A stretch of DNA of 15,026 nucleotides from JACKCP01 sp050253255 (GTDB taxonomy: Bacteria; Desulfobacterota; Desulfobacteria; Desulfobacterales; JACKCP01): assembly GCA_050253255.1 (NCBI GenBank), contig JBFWJK010000073.1, positions 1 through 15,026 on the forward strand. Direction: 5' to 3'. The notes under the pieces were generated by a model. The model saw nothing but the letters and a program-made list of their open reading frames with translations, was not told the DNA's origin and ran no database searches. The translations under genes were made by a program, and so were the position numbers. This document shows, piece by piece, positions 1 to 8,266 of the stretch (position 1 is the stretch's first letter; each line of letters begins with the position of its first letter).

Positions 1-1392
1 ATACCGGTTGACGGAGTAATAACATCAGGTTCAGCTTCAGTTGATGAATCTCTTCTAACAGGTGAGCCTGTTCCGGTCTTTAAAAAGACGGGAGACTTTG
101 TTTCGGCTGGTACGGTCAATACCGACGGGCTTATAAAGTTTGAGGTTGTTCGGGACTGTAAATGTTCAGCTCTGGCAAAAATTATAGGGCTTGTAGGCAA
201 TGCTGAAAATTCCAAGATTAAAACAGCAAAACTTGTTGACAAATATGCAGGTTATTTTACTCCCCTGATTCTTTCAATTGCGGTTTTAACCTATATTTTT
301 ACTGGCGATATCACAAGAGCGGTAACTGTTCTTGTGGTTGGATGCCCGTGTTCTTTTCTGCTTGCAGGGCCTGTTGCCTCAGTCGCTGCTGTGGCAAGAG
401 CCGCAAAGTCAGGAATAATGGTCAAGGGCGGAGTATATCTTGAAAATATTGCGGCAGCCGGATCATTTTATTTTGATAAGACAGGAACTGTAACGGAAGG
501 AACGCCTCAGGTTGTCTGTGTAGAGACTTTTGATGGCTTAAACGAGGAAAGTGTCTTAAGTCTTGCATCAGCAGTGGAACAGGGAAGCACTCATCCGATT
601 GCAGAGTCGATAGTTAAAAAAAATGAAGAATCAGGGTATCGGAATCTCAGGGCAAAAGATATTGTAAATATTCCGGGAAAAGGTGTCCGGGGGATTGTAA
701 ACGCCAGTGAAGTTGAAGTCAGTGCAGGAATCTCGGATTTATCTAATGGTGAAACAGTAGTATGGGTAAAAGCCGATAATAAACTTGTTGGAAAGATTTA
801 TCTTTTTGATAAAGTAAGAAGCGGAGTAAAAAATATGACTGAAGAGCTTTTTCTGCTCGGAGCCGAAAATGTCGGGATTTTATCGGGCGACTCGGAAGGT
901 GCGGTAAAAAGAGCTGCTGAGGATGCAGGAATAAATGAATATTATTTTAGTCTTGCTCCGGAAGACAAGCTTGAATTCATCAGTGGCAGAAACTCAGGAA
1001 GTATAGTTTTTACTGGAGACGGAATTAATGACGCTCCTGCTCTTAAAGCTTCGTGTGCCGGAATATCCATGGGATTTAAAGGTTCGGAAACAGCACTTGA
1101 AGCATCAGATGTGGTTCTTATGAACGACCGGATAACTCTTCTGCCTTTTCTTGTAAAGCTGAGCAGAAAAATGAAAAGAATAGTCAGTATTAATATTTTT
1201 CTGAGTCTTGGGATAAACCTTATTGCAGTAATCCTTGGAACAGCAGGCCTGATTAATCCGGTAGCAGGAGCCCTTGTGCATAATGCAGGCTCTCTTCTTG
1301 TTGTCTTGCTTTCTGCATCATTAATATTTACGGATGAAAAAAACGGGGAAAAATTTGAAGAAAATAAACTTGCTGTCGGATTTGATTGTTGA
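1..1392 (+). CDS. Heavy-metal translocating P1B-type ATPase, 3' part (5' end outside window)
   Basis: This is an inner-membrane, ATP-driven metal ion pump. The frame is open from base 1, so the N-terminus and first membrane helices are missing and 463 residues are visible. In order they show the actuator-domain TGEP motif (residues 20-23), the metal-site CPC motif in a membrane helix (115-117, context GCPCSFLLAGP), the phosphorylation loop DKTGT (from 159), a nucleotide-domain STHPIAES motif, the hinge TGDGINDAPAL, and a final pair of hydrophobic helices containing NPVAGALVHNAGS. CPC plus the HP motif identify the P1B family. The text after CPC (SFLLAGP) differs from the usual ALxxATP, so I do not assign the metal. 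The stop lies inside the downstream MarR gene, whose first 59 bases it overlaps, suggesting co-transcription and coupling. Family is certain; substrate is not. Confidence 0.93.
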   Translation: MPVDGVITSGSASVDESLLTGEPVPVFKKTGDFVSAGTVNTDGLIKFEVVRDCKCSALAKIIGLVGNAENSKIKTAKLVDKYAGYFTPLILSIAVLTYIFTGDITRAVTVLVVGCPCSFLLAGPVASVAAVARAAKSGIMVKGGVYLENIAAAGSFYFDKTGTVTEGTPQVVCVETFDGLNEESVLSLASAVEQGSTHPIAESIVKKNEESGYRNLRAKDIVNIPGKGVRGIVNASEVEVSAGISDLSNGETVVWVKADNKLVGKIYLFDKVRSGVKNMTEELFLLGAENVGILSGDSEGAVKRAAEDAGINEYYFSLAPEDKLEFISGRNSGSIVFTGDGINDAPALKASCAGISMGFKGSETALEASDVVLMNDRITLLPFLVKLSRKMKRIVSINIFLSLGINLIAVILGTAGLINPVAGALVHNAGSLLVVLLSASLIFTDEKNGEKFEENKLAVGFDC

Positions 1393-1771
1393 ATTTTATG
1401 AAAAACTGTCTTCATGGGAGCAGTCTGTTGTAGAAGGAACCGGTCTTACTCTTGCCCAGACCCATACTCTTGAAATACTTGGAGCGGGAGATTCCATAAA
1501 AATGAAGGAACTTGCCCTTAAAATGGGAGTTACAACCGGGACTCTGACTGTAATGATAGACACTCTGGAAAAAAAAGGCTTTGTCAAAAGAACAAGAAAC
1601 CCTGAAGACAGGCGCTCGTATGTGATAATGCTCACTGAAAAAGGGCGGAGCTGTCATGAAACGCACTCCGATTTTCATGTGAAACTCACAAGGGAGTGTA
1701 CTTCAGGGTTTTCAGAGGCTGATATGGAAAAGTTTGAATCTCTGCTCAGGGAATTTATCAGTCATATCTAG
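1334..1771 (+). CDS. MarR-family winged-helix transcriptional regulator
   Basis: A 145-residue protein of typical MarR length, expected to act as a dimeric DNA-binding repressor or activator in the cytoplasm. An N-terminal dimerisation helix (about residues 13-30) precedes the winged helix: MKELALKMGVTTGTLTVMID forms helix-turn-helix (about 54-73), followed by LEKKGFVKRTRNPEDRRSY with the wing and the DxRS signature (Asp-Arg-Arg-Ser), then ITEKG-like LTEKG. The ATG at 1334 lies inside the ATPase gene and has only a weak Shine-Dalgarno sequence (ACGG), so expression probably depends on translation of the ATPase. TTG at 1355 is an alternative start that would remove seven residues. Being co-transcribed with the ATPase, it may respond to the same metal or stress; this is inference. 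No metal-binding Cys/His cluster is evident. Confidence 0.9.
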   Translation: MKKTGKNLKKINLLSDLIVEFYEKLSSWEQSVVEGTGLTLAQTHTLEILGAGDSIKMKELALKMGVTTGTLTVMIDTLEKKGFVKRTRNPEDRRSYVIMLTEKGRSCHETHSDFHVKLTRECTSGFSEADMEKFESLLREFISHI

Positions 1772-1821
1772 TCTGGCAGCTGATCAAAAAGATGTTTTTT
1801 GTTGAGTTTTTACAGAAAAAA

Positions 1822-1861
1822 GCATTCAGCCGATATGGCTCTTTCTGATGAGGCTGAATGC
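1822..1861. terminator. Likely bidirectional terminator between convergent genes
   Basis: A perfect 10-bp inverted repeat, GCATTCAGCC (1822-1831) and GGCTGAATGC (1852-1861), encloses a 20-base loop between the MarR stop and the end of the minus-strand crotonase gene. Six A residues at 1816-1821 become a U-run for minus-strand transcripts. The plus side has a weaker T-rich tail (ATTTCTTTT). It should work better for the minus-strand gene. Confidence 0.65.
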
Positions 1862-1886
1862 ATATGATTTCTTTTAGATAAAAAGA

Positions 1887-2603
1887 TTATTTTGAAAACA
1901 TTGCCACAAAATTTTGAAACCCTTTTTCCTCTTCCCTGATACAGTCATCAAATAAAAGAGAGTCTCCTTTTTCGCAGAGTTCTTTCATCTGGAGCATTAT
2001 TCCCTGATTAACTCCTGTTATCATTTCTGCAATTTCAACTGTACGCTTCATAAGATCGTCTCTGCATACAACTTCATTTACAAGCCCGCACTCAAGAGCT
2101 TTTTGTGCTGAAACAGGTTCGCATGTCATGGACATCTGCTTTGCCATTCTTCTTCCAACAGCCTGTGAAAGAAGCTGGCTCATTCCCCAGCCCGGATGAA
2201 TTCCAACAAGTGCATGGGTGTCCCTGAAAAATGCATTTTCCGATGCAATTAAAAAATCGCAGTTAAGAGCAATTTCAAAACCTCCGGTAATTGCATATCC
2301 GTTTACAGCTCCGATAAGAGGTTTTTTGCAGGAACTGAAAACTTCAACCATTCCTTTTTTGTCGCCCAGGGGGTCAAAAAGATTTTCTCCGTTCTGAAGA
2401 GCCTTGAGGTCTATCCCTGAACAGAAGGAATCTCCGTTCCCTGTAATTATTCCGACTTTTATTTCATCATTTTCTGAAATTTCATTTACACTCTTATAAA
2501 GCCCTGCAAGAAGTTCCTGATTTATTGCGTTTTTTCTTTCAGGCCTGTTCAGGGTTATTATCCCAATGTTATTGTGAACCGAAAATTGTACAGCCTGCTG
2601 CAT
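1887..2603 (-). CDS. Enoyl-CoA hydratase/isomerase (crotonase) family protein
   Basis: A 238-residue cytoplasmic crotonase-fold protein, slightly shorter than the roughly 255-260 residues usual for bacterial hydratases. The family signature is clear: N-terminal LNRPERKNAIN (18-28), the CoA/oxyanion motif GDSFCSGIDLKAL (57-69), and the second oxyanion region AVNGYAITGGFEIALNCDF (99-117). Aligned to mammalian enoyl-CoA hydratase, the first catalytic glutamate is Glu110 in GGFE. The second, 20 residues later, is His130 in RDTHALVGIHPG instead of glutamate. It may therefore not be a standard hydratase; an isomerase, hydrolase or other acyl-CoA activity is possible, and the substrate is unknown. 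The ATG is preceded on its strand by GAGAGGGAATT, a good ribosome binding site. It stands alone, convergent with MarR and divergent from the PAS-GGDEF gene. Confidence 0.92.
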   Translation of the reverse strand: MQQAVQFSVHNNIGIITLNRPERKNAINQELLAGLYKSVNEISENDEIKVGIITGNGDSFCSGIDLKALQNGENLFDPLGDKKGMVEVFSSCKKPLIGAVNGYAITGGFEIALNCDFLIASENAFFRDTHALVGIHPGWGMSQLLSQAVGRRMAKQMSMTCEPVSAQKALECGLVNEVVCRDDLMKRTVEIAEMITGVNQGIMLQMKELCEKGDSLLFDDCIREEEKGFQNFVAMFSK

Positions 2604-2643
2604 AATTCCCTCTCTTTTTGTTTTTCTGGTTTACGCTTTTATA

Positions 2644-2673
2644 TATAAAATTTGATAAATCATTACTTGTAAA
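2644..2673 (-). promoter_or_regulatory. Candidate sigma70 promoter for the crotonase gene
   Basis: On the minus strand TTTACA (2668-2673) is followed after 18 bases by TTTATA (2644-2649), about 40 bases before the ATG. The -35 matches consensus at five of six bases but the -10 is weak, and AT-rich DNA gives such matches by chance. Confidence 0.3.
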
Positions 2674-2712
2674 GAATTAAATTGATGTTTTTTCAGAAAA
2701 AAATTCATTCCC

Positions 2713-2741
2713 TTTAACATGGATATAAAATTTGGTACTAT
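2713..2741 (+). promoter_or_regulatory. Candidate sigma70 promoter for the PAS-GGDEF gene
   Basis: TTTAAC (2713-2718) and TACTAT (2736-2741) are separated by exactly 17 bases, about 80 bases upstream of the ATG at 2823. Both hexamers are imperfect, so this is a candidate only. Confidence 0.35.
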
Positions 2742-2822
2742 AAAAACCATTATCCTTTATGAAACAGTTGTTCCTCATTAATAATCATTTATTGCAAGTA
2801 AACTTAAAATTAAAGATTAAAC

Positions 2823-5800
2823 ATGAATAATAATTTTTTATTGGCAATGATTGAAGAATCTTCCTTTGCATTTGCCTGCCATAAGATAATTAAAGACGAT
2901 AAAAACAGTCCTTGTGATTATGAATTCATAGATGTCAACCTTGCCTTTCTTGAGCTTACAGGCCTTACAAGAGAATCGGTTATTGGAAAAACTGTTAATG
3001 AAATTATGCCGGAAACCGGAACGAACAGATTTAAATGGACAAAATTTTACGGTGAGCTTCCACGGGAAGGAGGAAGCAGAACTTTTGAGGAGTATTCAGA
3101 ATCTTTGAAAAAGTGGTTTAAGGTATATTCTTTTTCCAAAGGAGACGGCAATTTTTCCACTGTTTTTATTGATATTACATCAGAGAGACAGAAATCAGAA
3201 GAACTTGAAGGCTTTTTTTCTGTAAATCTCGATCTTTTATGCATTGCGGATACAGATGGAAACTTTGTTAAAGTAAACAAAGAGTGGGGATCGGTTCTTG
3301 GGTATTCAGCTGACGAGCTGTACAGCAGGAAATTTATTGAGCTGGTGCATCCGGATGATCTTCAGTCTACCTTAAAGGCAATGTCTGAATTAAAAAAGCA
3401 GAATAAAATCTTAAACTTTGTGAACAGATACCGGGCAAAGAACGGTTCATACAGGTTTATTGAATGGAGGTCATATCCTGAGGGAAATCTGATTTATGCA
3501 GCTGCAAGGGATGTAACGGAAAACAGACTGAGAGAGCAGGCTCTTGAAGAAAGCGATTCGACATTGAGAGGGATTGCAGAGTTTGCATACGATGCAATAA
3601 TAATGATTGATGATAAAGGAAAGATTTCTTTTTGGAACCCTTCAGCTGAAAGAATTTTCGGGTACTCACGCAAGGAGGCTTCAGGTGCAGATCTGCATGA
3701 GCTTATTGCTCCACAAAGATTTTATCCTGCTTATGAAAAAGCTTTTTGCTCCTTCAGGGAAACAGGCAAAGGAGATGTTGTAGGAAAAACAATAGAAACT
3801 GCAGGCATAAGAAAAGACGGAGAGGAAATAAGGATTGCGCTTTCTCTTTCTGCCATAAAACTGAAGGAAAAATGGGGTGCTGTAGGAATTGTAAGAGATA
3901 TAACAGAGCAAAAGAAGTATGAAAGAAAACTTGCTGAAAGTGAATTAAACTTCAGAAGTTTTTTTGAAACAATTGACCATATGATTTTTGCAGGAAACAG
4001 TGACGGTAAAATTTTTTATACAAATCCTTCAGTGACCAGAAAACTTGGATTCACAGGCGATGAACTTGAAGGCATGGATATTATAGATATCTATGCACAA
4101 AAGGACAGGATAAAAGCTGAAGAAATTTTAGCTGATATGCTTGCCGGAAAAAGATTTTCATGTTTTCTCCCTCTTCAGAGGAAAGATAAGACAGAGCTTC
4201 CCGCAGAAACAAGAATATGGTCCGGAAAATGGAACGGAAAAGAATGTATTTTCAGTATTTCAAAGGACCTTTCAAAAGAACAGGAAGCCCTGGATAAATT
4301 CAACAGTCTTTTTGACAGCAATCCTGCACTGATGGCGGTTACAAATTTACAAGAGAAAAAGTTTACTGAGGTAAATGTTTCATTTCTTGAAACTCTTGGA
4401 TATGCGAAAGATGAGGTCATCGGTAAATCTGCTGATGATTTGAATATCTTTGCTGAAAAAGAAAAGCTTGAGGATATAAGAAGCAGATTGAATGTAAAAG
4501 ATTGTGTACGTAATGAAGAGGTTAAGGTTAAAACAAAATACGGCAGTGTCCTGACAGGGCTTTTATCGGGTCAGGTTATACAAAGTCAGAGCGGAAGCTA
4601 TGTTCTGACAGTGATGACAGATTTTTCAGCGCAGAAAGAAGCGGAAGGCAAACTTGTCTATTATTCTGAAATGCAGAATATTTTAATGAGGATTGCTTCA
4701 AAATATATAAATATTCCTGTTAATGAAGCTGATCTGTCAATTAACAAGGCCCTGGCTGATATAGGCAGATACTTTAATTCTGACAGAGTTTATATTTTTG
4801 ACTACAATTTTGAGAACAATACAACTTCAAATCTCTATGAATGGTGCAGTTTTGGAACAGAACCCCAGATAGACGAACTTCAGAATGTTCCCCTTGAAGG
4901 ACTGAACGACTGGCTTAAAGCTCATCTGGACGGCCGGGCCATGATGGTCAAAAACACTTCGGAGCTTCCTGAAGGCAGCCTTAAGAAAATTCTGCTTCCC
5001 CAGGGAATAAAAACTCTTATTACCGTTCCGTTGAAATACAAAGGGGAACTTTCAGGATTCATTGGCTTTGACTGGGTAAAGGATTATCATGATTATACTC
5101 AGGTTGAGATAAACCTTCTTTATCTTTTTGCTGAAATCCTTGTTAATACAAAAGCCCGGATCGAGTCGGAAATTTTGCTTGCAGAAAAGCAGGAAAGACT
5201 TGATCTTGCACTAAAAGGGACCAATGCAGGTCTGTGGGACTGGTATATCCAGTCGGGGAATGCAGTGTTTGATAAAAGATGGGCTGAAATTGCAGGGTAT
5301 GATTTAAGCGAACTGGAGCCCGTGAGCATCAGAACATGGATTGATCTCTGCCACCCTGAAGATCTTGAAAAATCGAACAAAGCTCTCGAAGAACACTTTT
5401 CCGGAAAAACAGATTTTTATGAATCCGAAGCAAGAATGAAACATAAAAGCGGAGAGGATGTATGGGTTCTTGACAGAGGCCGTGTTGTTGAGTGGGACAA
5501 GGATGGAAGACCTCTGAGAATGACAGGGACTCATATTGATATAACACAGAGAAAAAAAGCCGAAGAAATGATAAGACATCTTGCCAATCACGATGCACTT
5601 ACAGGACTTCCAACCATGAGACTGGCAAAGGACAGAGCCTTTGTTGCCAATGAAAGAGCCAGGAGAAACAAAAAGATGACAGCCTTTATGTTTGTTGATC
5701 TTGACGGGTTCAAACTGGTAAATGACACCTACGGGCATGAAGCCGGAGATGCTGTTTTAAAGGAGGTTGTCGCAAGGCTTAATTCTTCTGTAAGAAAGTC

Positions 5801-6071
5801 TGATACAGTTTCGCGCATAGGAGGTGATGAATTTTTGATAATAATAAATGAGATCAGTGCTTTAGACCTCTGCGAAAAAATAGCTCAAAACATTATTGCA
5901 AAAATTTCAGCGCCTTTTAAATATCACAGAAATGAGATGAAAATAGGATGCAGTGTCGGAATTTCAATTTATCCAGAAAATGGAGAAGATATTGATAAAT
6001 TGATAAGAAAAGCCGATGAAGCAATGTATTCAATAAAAAAATCAGGAAAAAATAACTACGCCTTTGCATGA
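2823..6071 (+). CDS. Multi-PAS/GAF sensor diguanylate cyclase
   Basis: A 1082-residue protein predicted to make cyclic di-GMP from two GTP in response to an unknown cue. About six PAS domains can be read, each ending in a DITxxxK-like linker: roughly 10-120, 125-235, 243-365, 370-485, 490-605 and 790-912. A GAF domain (about 615-780) lies between the fifth and sixth. The C-terminal cyclase (about 915-1080) starts at HDALTGLP, has the FVDLDGFKLVND metal-binding segment, an intact GGDEF motif (1000-1004), and the RxxD product-inhibition site Arg991-Asp994. No EAL domain follows. No transmembrane helix or signal peptide is seen, so it should be a cytoplasmic sensor; PAS/GAF ligands (haem, flavin, small molecules) cannot be assigned. 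The start has no strong Shine-Dalgarno sequence. It appears monocistronic, and I see no clear terminator after it. Confidence 0.95.
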   Translation: MNNNFLLAMIEESSFAFACHKIIKDDKNSPCDYEFIDVNLAFLELTGLTRESVIGKTVNEIMPETGTNRFKWTKFYGELPREGGSRTFEEYSESLKKWFKVYSFSKGDGNFSTVFIDITSERQKSEELEGFFSVNLDLLCIADTDGNFVKVNKEWGSVLGYSADELYSRKFIELVHPDDLQSTLKAMSELKKQNKILNFVNRYRAKNGSYRFIEWRSYPEGNLIYAAARDVTENRLREQALEESDSTLRGIAEFAYDAIIMIDDKGKISFWNPSAERIFGYSRKEASGADLHELIAPQRFYPAYEKAFCSFRETGKGDVVGKTIETAGIRKDGEEIRIALSLSAIKLKEKWGAVGIVRDITEQKKYERKLAESELNFRSFFETIDHMIFAGNSDGKIFYTNPSVTRKLGFTGDELEGMDIIDIYAQKDRIKAEEILADMLAGKRFSCFLPLQRKDKTELPAETRIWSGKWNGKECIFSISKDLSKEQEALDKFNSLFDSNPALMAVTNLQEKKFTEVNVSFLETLGYAKDEVIGKSADDLNIFAEKEKLEDIRSRLNVKDCVRNEEVKVKTKYGSVLTGLLSGQVIQSQSGSYVLTVMTDFSAQKEAEGKLVYYSEMQNILMRIASKYINIPVNEADLSINKALADIGRYFNSDRVYIFDYNFENNTTSNLYEWCSFGTEPQIDELQNVPLEGLNDWLKAHLDGRAMMVKNTSELPEGSLKKILLPQGIKTLITVPLKYKGELSGFIGFDWVKDYHDYTQVEINLLYLFAEILVNTKARIESEILLAEKQERLDLALKGTNAGLWDWYIQSGNAVFDKRWAEIAGYDLSELEPVSIRTWIDLCHPEDLEKSNKALEEHFSGKTDFYESEARMKHKSGEDVWVLDRGRVVEWDKDGRPLRMTGTHIDITQRKKAEEMIRHLANHDALTGLPTMRLAKDRAFVANERARRNKKMTAFMFVDLDGFKLVNDTYGHEAGDAVLKEVVARLNSSVRKSDTVSRIGGDEFLIIINEISALDLCEKIAQNIIAKISAPFKYHRNEMKIGCSVGISIYPENGEDIDKLIRKADEAMYSIKKSGKNNYAFA

Positions 6072-6232
6072 ACTGACTGCAGAGAGTGTTTTTCATAAAC
6101 GCTTCAATATAAAAAACAGAAATACTATTTCACAAACCTATCTAATCAGGTGACGCTTCTCACTGCTTTGATAAACGACCTCGCTTCTGTGTATAAAAAC
6201 TATTATATTCTTATGTAAAATTAATTGTTTAT

Positions 6233-6261
6233 TTGACATCGTGAACTTTAAAAGACATAAT
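6233..6261 (+). promoter_or_regulatory. Near-consensus sigma70 promoter for the catalase gene
   Basis: A perfect -35 TTGACA (6233-6238) is followed after exactly 17 bases by CATAAT (6256-6261), one mismatch from the -10 consensus. Transcription would start about 100 bases before the catalase ATG, giving a long AT-rich leader. I looked in the 297-base gap for a PerR/Fur-type inverted repeat and found none convincing. The rest of the gap (6072-6232) shows no gene or clear hairpin. Confidence 0.65.
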
Positions 6262-6368
6262 TTTTTAATTCCTTGCACTTCATTTTCAAGTTTTTTCCAA
6301 ATTTTAAATAAGTTTTGTTTTGACTGTTCAGAATTTTAACAATCCTAAATTACCAAGGGAGGCGTTTC

Positions 6369-7877
6369 ATGTCTGAAAAGAAATCAATAACAAACAATTT
6401 CGGAGCTCCTGTATCAAATGATCTTAATTCCGTAACTGCAGGAGAAAAAGGGCCTGTTCTTATTCAGGACGTTCATCTGGTTGAAAAGTTAGCTCATTTT
6501 GACAGGGAAAGAATCCCTGAACGGGTTGTTCACGCAAAGGGTGCCGGTGCTTACGGCTTTTTCGAGGTTACAAACGATGTAACAAAATATACAAAAGCCG
6601 ATTTTCTTTCAAAACCTGGAAAAAGAACTGATCTTTTTGCAAGATTTTCTACAGTGGGCGGTGAAAAGGGTTCTGCTGATTCTGAAAGAGATCCAAGAGG
6701 TTTTGCTGTCAAATTTTATACAGAACACGGGAATTACGATATGGTCGGCAACAACACCCCTGTATTTTTTATCAGGGATGCAATGAAGTTTCCTGATTTT
6801 ATTCATACCCAGAAAAGAAATCCCAGAACCAATCTCAAAGATCCTGATATGTTCTGGGATTTTCTGTCTCTTACTCCTGAATCGATCCATCAGGTTACAA
6901 TTCTTTTTTCAGACAGAGGAACACCGCGGACATTCAGAAATATGAACGGCTACAGCAGTCATACTTTTATGTGGTACAATGAGAAAAAAGAATATTTTTA
7001 CGTACAATACCATTTTAAAACAGAGCAGGGGATTGATAATTTTACAGGTGAAGAGGCTGATAAAATGAGAGGAATTGATCCTGACTGTGCAGCAAGAGAT
7101 CTTTGTGAGGCAATAGAAAGGGGGGAATACCCTTCCTGGAAACTGGAAGTTCAGATAATGACACCTGAACAGGCAAAGGACTACAGGTTTGATCCTTTTG
7201 ACATAACAAAAGTCTGGCCTCATTCAGATTTTCCGCCAATTGAAGTAGGAAGAATGGTTTTAAACAGAAATCCTGAAAATTATTTTGCTGAAGTTGAGCA
7301 GGCTGCATTTTCTCCTGGAAACTTTGTTCCGGGAATCGGTCCTTCTCCGGACAAAATGCTTCAGGGAAGACTTTTCAGTTATCCTGATACACACAGGCAT
7401 CGTCTGGGCACAAATTACCATCTGATTCCGGTAAATTCACCTAAAAATTCAAAAGTTGAAAATTACCAGAGAGACGGATTCATGCGGACAGACAGCAACC
7501 TCGGTTCCGGACCCAATTACTGGCCAAACAGTTTTGGAGGGGTAAACCCTGACCCCGAAGCTGAAATGCCTGATATAAAAATTGAAGGCCATGCAAAAAG
7601 GCATGCCTACACTCTTACAGATGATGATTTTGTTCAGCCCGGAGAACTTTACAGAAAAGTAATGACAGAAACAGACAGGGAAAATCTTGTAAGAAATATT
7701 ACAGGCCATCTTGGAGGAGCAAATAAAAGAATCCAGCTGAGGCAGACAGCTCTTTTCTACAAAGCTGATCCAGATTACGGAACAAGGGTTGCACAAGGGC
7801 TTGGACTTGACATTGGAGCCGTAAGAAAACTTGCTCAAATGACTCAGGAAGAAAGGGTTGAGGCTACAAAAGCCTGA
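6369..7877 (+). CDS. katA: Monofunctional haem catalase (small-subunit type)
   Basis: A complete 502-residue catalase that disproportionates hydrogen peroxide to water and oxygen in the cytoplasm. The catalytic His55 lies in ERVVHAKGAGAYGFFEV. Asn128 lies in GNNTPVFFIRD. The proximal haem ligand Tyr338 lies in RLFSYPDTHRHRLG. The spacings 55-128 and 55-338 equal those of bovine catalase (74-147 and 74-357). The length fits the small-subunit class with no C-terminal flavodoxin-like extension, and no signal peptide is present. The ribosome binding site GGGAGG (6357-6362) lies six bases before the ATG. It has its own promoter and a strong terminator, so it is a single-gene unit. In an organism with an oxygen-sensitive lifestyle it would serve oxidative stress defence; that part is inference. 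Regulation by PerR or OxyR is not shown by any visible site. Confidence 0.98.
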   Translation: MSEKKSITNNFGAPVSNDLNSVTAGEKGPVLIQDVHLVEKLAHFDRERIPERVVHAKGAGAYGFFEVTNDVTKYTKADFLSKPGKRTDLFARFSTVGGEKGSADSERDPRGFAVKFYTEHGNYDMVGNNTPVFFIRDAMKFPDFIHTQKRNPRTNLKDPDMFWDFLSLTPESIHQVTILFSDRGTPRTFRNMNGYSSHTFMWYNEKKEYFYVQYHFKTEQGIDNFTGEEADKMRGIDPDCAARDLCEAIERGEYPSWKLEVQIMTPEQAKDYRFDPFDITKVWPHSDFPPIEVGRMVLNRNPENYFAEVEQAAFSPGNFVPGIGPSPDKMLQGRLFSYPDTHRHRLGTNYHLIPVNSPKNSKVENYQRDGFMRTDSNLGSGPNYWPNSFGGVNPDPEAEMPDIKIEGHAKRHAYTLTDDDFVQPGELYRKVMTETDRENLVRNITGHLGGANKRIQLRQTALFYKADPDYGTRVAQGLGLDIGAVRKLAQMTQEERVEATKA

Positions 7878-7912
7878 TTTTTATATTGAATCAATGCTTT
7901 TTGATTGCTGAT

Positions 7913-7953
7913 AAACCTGATACCGAAAGTTTTTTTTGGTATCAGGTTTTTTT
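7913..7953 (+). terminator. Rho-independent terminator of the catalase gene
   Basis: The 12-bp perfect inverted repeat AAACCTGATACC (7913-7924) / GGTATCAGGTTT (7938-7949) with a 13-base T-rich loop runs directly into seven T residues (7947-7953). It lies 36 bases after the catalase stop and separates catalase from the downstream GTPase operon. Confidence 0.92.
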
Positions 7954-7971
7954 ATAAAAAAATATAAGAAT

Positions 7972-7982
7972 GCTCTAAACGA
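7972..7982 (+). repeat. GCTCTAAACGA motif, copy 1 (upstream of the GTPase operon)
   Basis: Exact 11-base copy of a sequence that recurs at 14714-14724. It lies 63 bases before the ATG of the zinc-ribbon gene, just after the catalase terminator. Both copies are followed by a T-rich stretch, an A-run and then a strong AGGAG ribosome binding site. It could be a promoter or operator element for the operon, or one edge of an inserted segment. Confidence 0.55.
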
Positions 7983-8034
7983 TTTTTTCTCTGCTAGTTA
8001 ATAAAAAAAATAATTACAAGTTAGGAGAAAAATT

Positions 8035-8199
8035 ATGAACAAAATTTTGCCAATGCCACCTTCGAGATTTTTTCGTTTTATGAGAACTTATATATGCAGA
8101 GACTGTAATCATATATTTACAAAATATCTGTTTTTGAGTTTAGCATGTCCAAAATGCAAAAGTCGTAATATTTCGAGATTGAATATCCTTACTTTTTGA
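8035..8199 (+). CDS. Small zinc-ribbon protein, 54 residues
   Basis: A short open frame with a good ribosome binding site (TTAGGAG, ending about eight bases before the ATG). Two CxxC knuckles, CRDC (21-24) and CPKC (38-41), are spaced as in a compact zinc ribbon or rubredoxin-like metal site. The remainder is basic and rich in Phe, Arg and Lys, with no signal peptide. I do not recognise the family; FmdB-type or other zinc-ribbon domains are the nearest in style. It is the first gene of the unit that continues through the GTPases, 67 bases before the next small gene. Possible roles are a nucleic-acid-binding or protein-binding adaptor, but nothing in the sequence proves one. The paired cysteines and the ribosome binding site argue that it is real. 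Confidence 0.72.
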   Translation: MNKILPMPPSRFFRFMRTYICRDCNHIFTKYLFLSLACPKCKSRNISRLNILTF

Positions 8200-8266
8200 G
8201 TCCTATTTAATATAGAGACATTTTTGTAGTAATTATATTAAAAATAGGGGGATTTTGAATATTTGG

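Noticed and set aside
942..1415. 157-codon open frame on the minus strand inside the ATPase/MarR region
   Set aside because: It is fully covered by well-supported plus-strand genes, its protein has no recognisable family, and it is Ser/Arg/Pro-rich as expected from reading the opposite strand.
5304..5738. 144-codon minus-strand open frame inside the PAS-GGDEF gene
   Set aside because: It lies antisense to the conserved PAS and GGDEF coding sequence, with no family resemblance and no ribosome binding site of note.
6095..6176. Three CGCTTC direct copies after the GGDEF gene, considered as a repeat array or terminator
   Set aside because: Spacing is irregular, flanks differ and no stable hairpin forms, so six-base matches alone are not evidence.
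6185..6240. PerR/Fur-type operator upstream of catalase
   Set aside because: The region is AT-rich with loose TTAT/ATAA text, but no inverted repeat of adequate symmetry was found.
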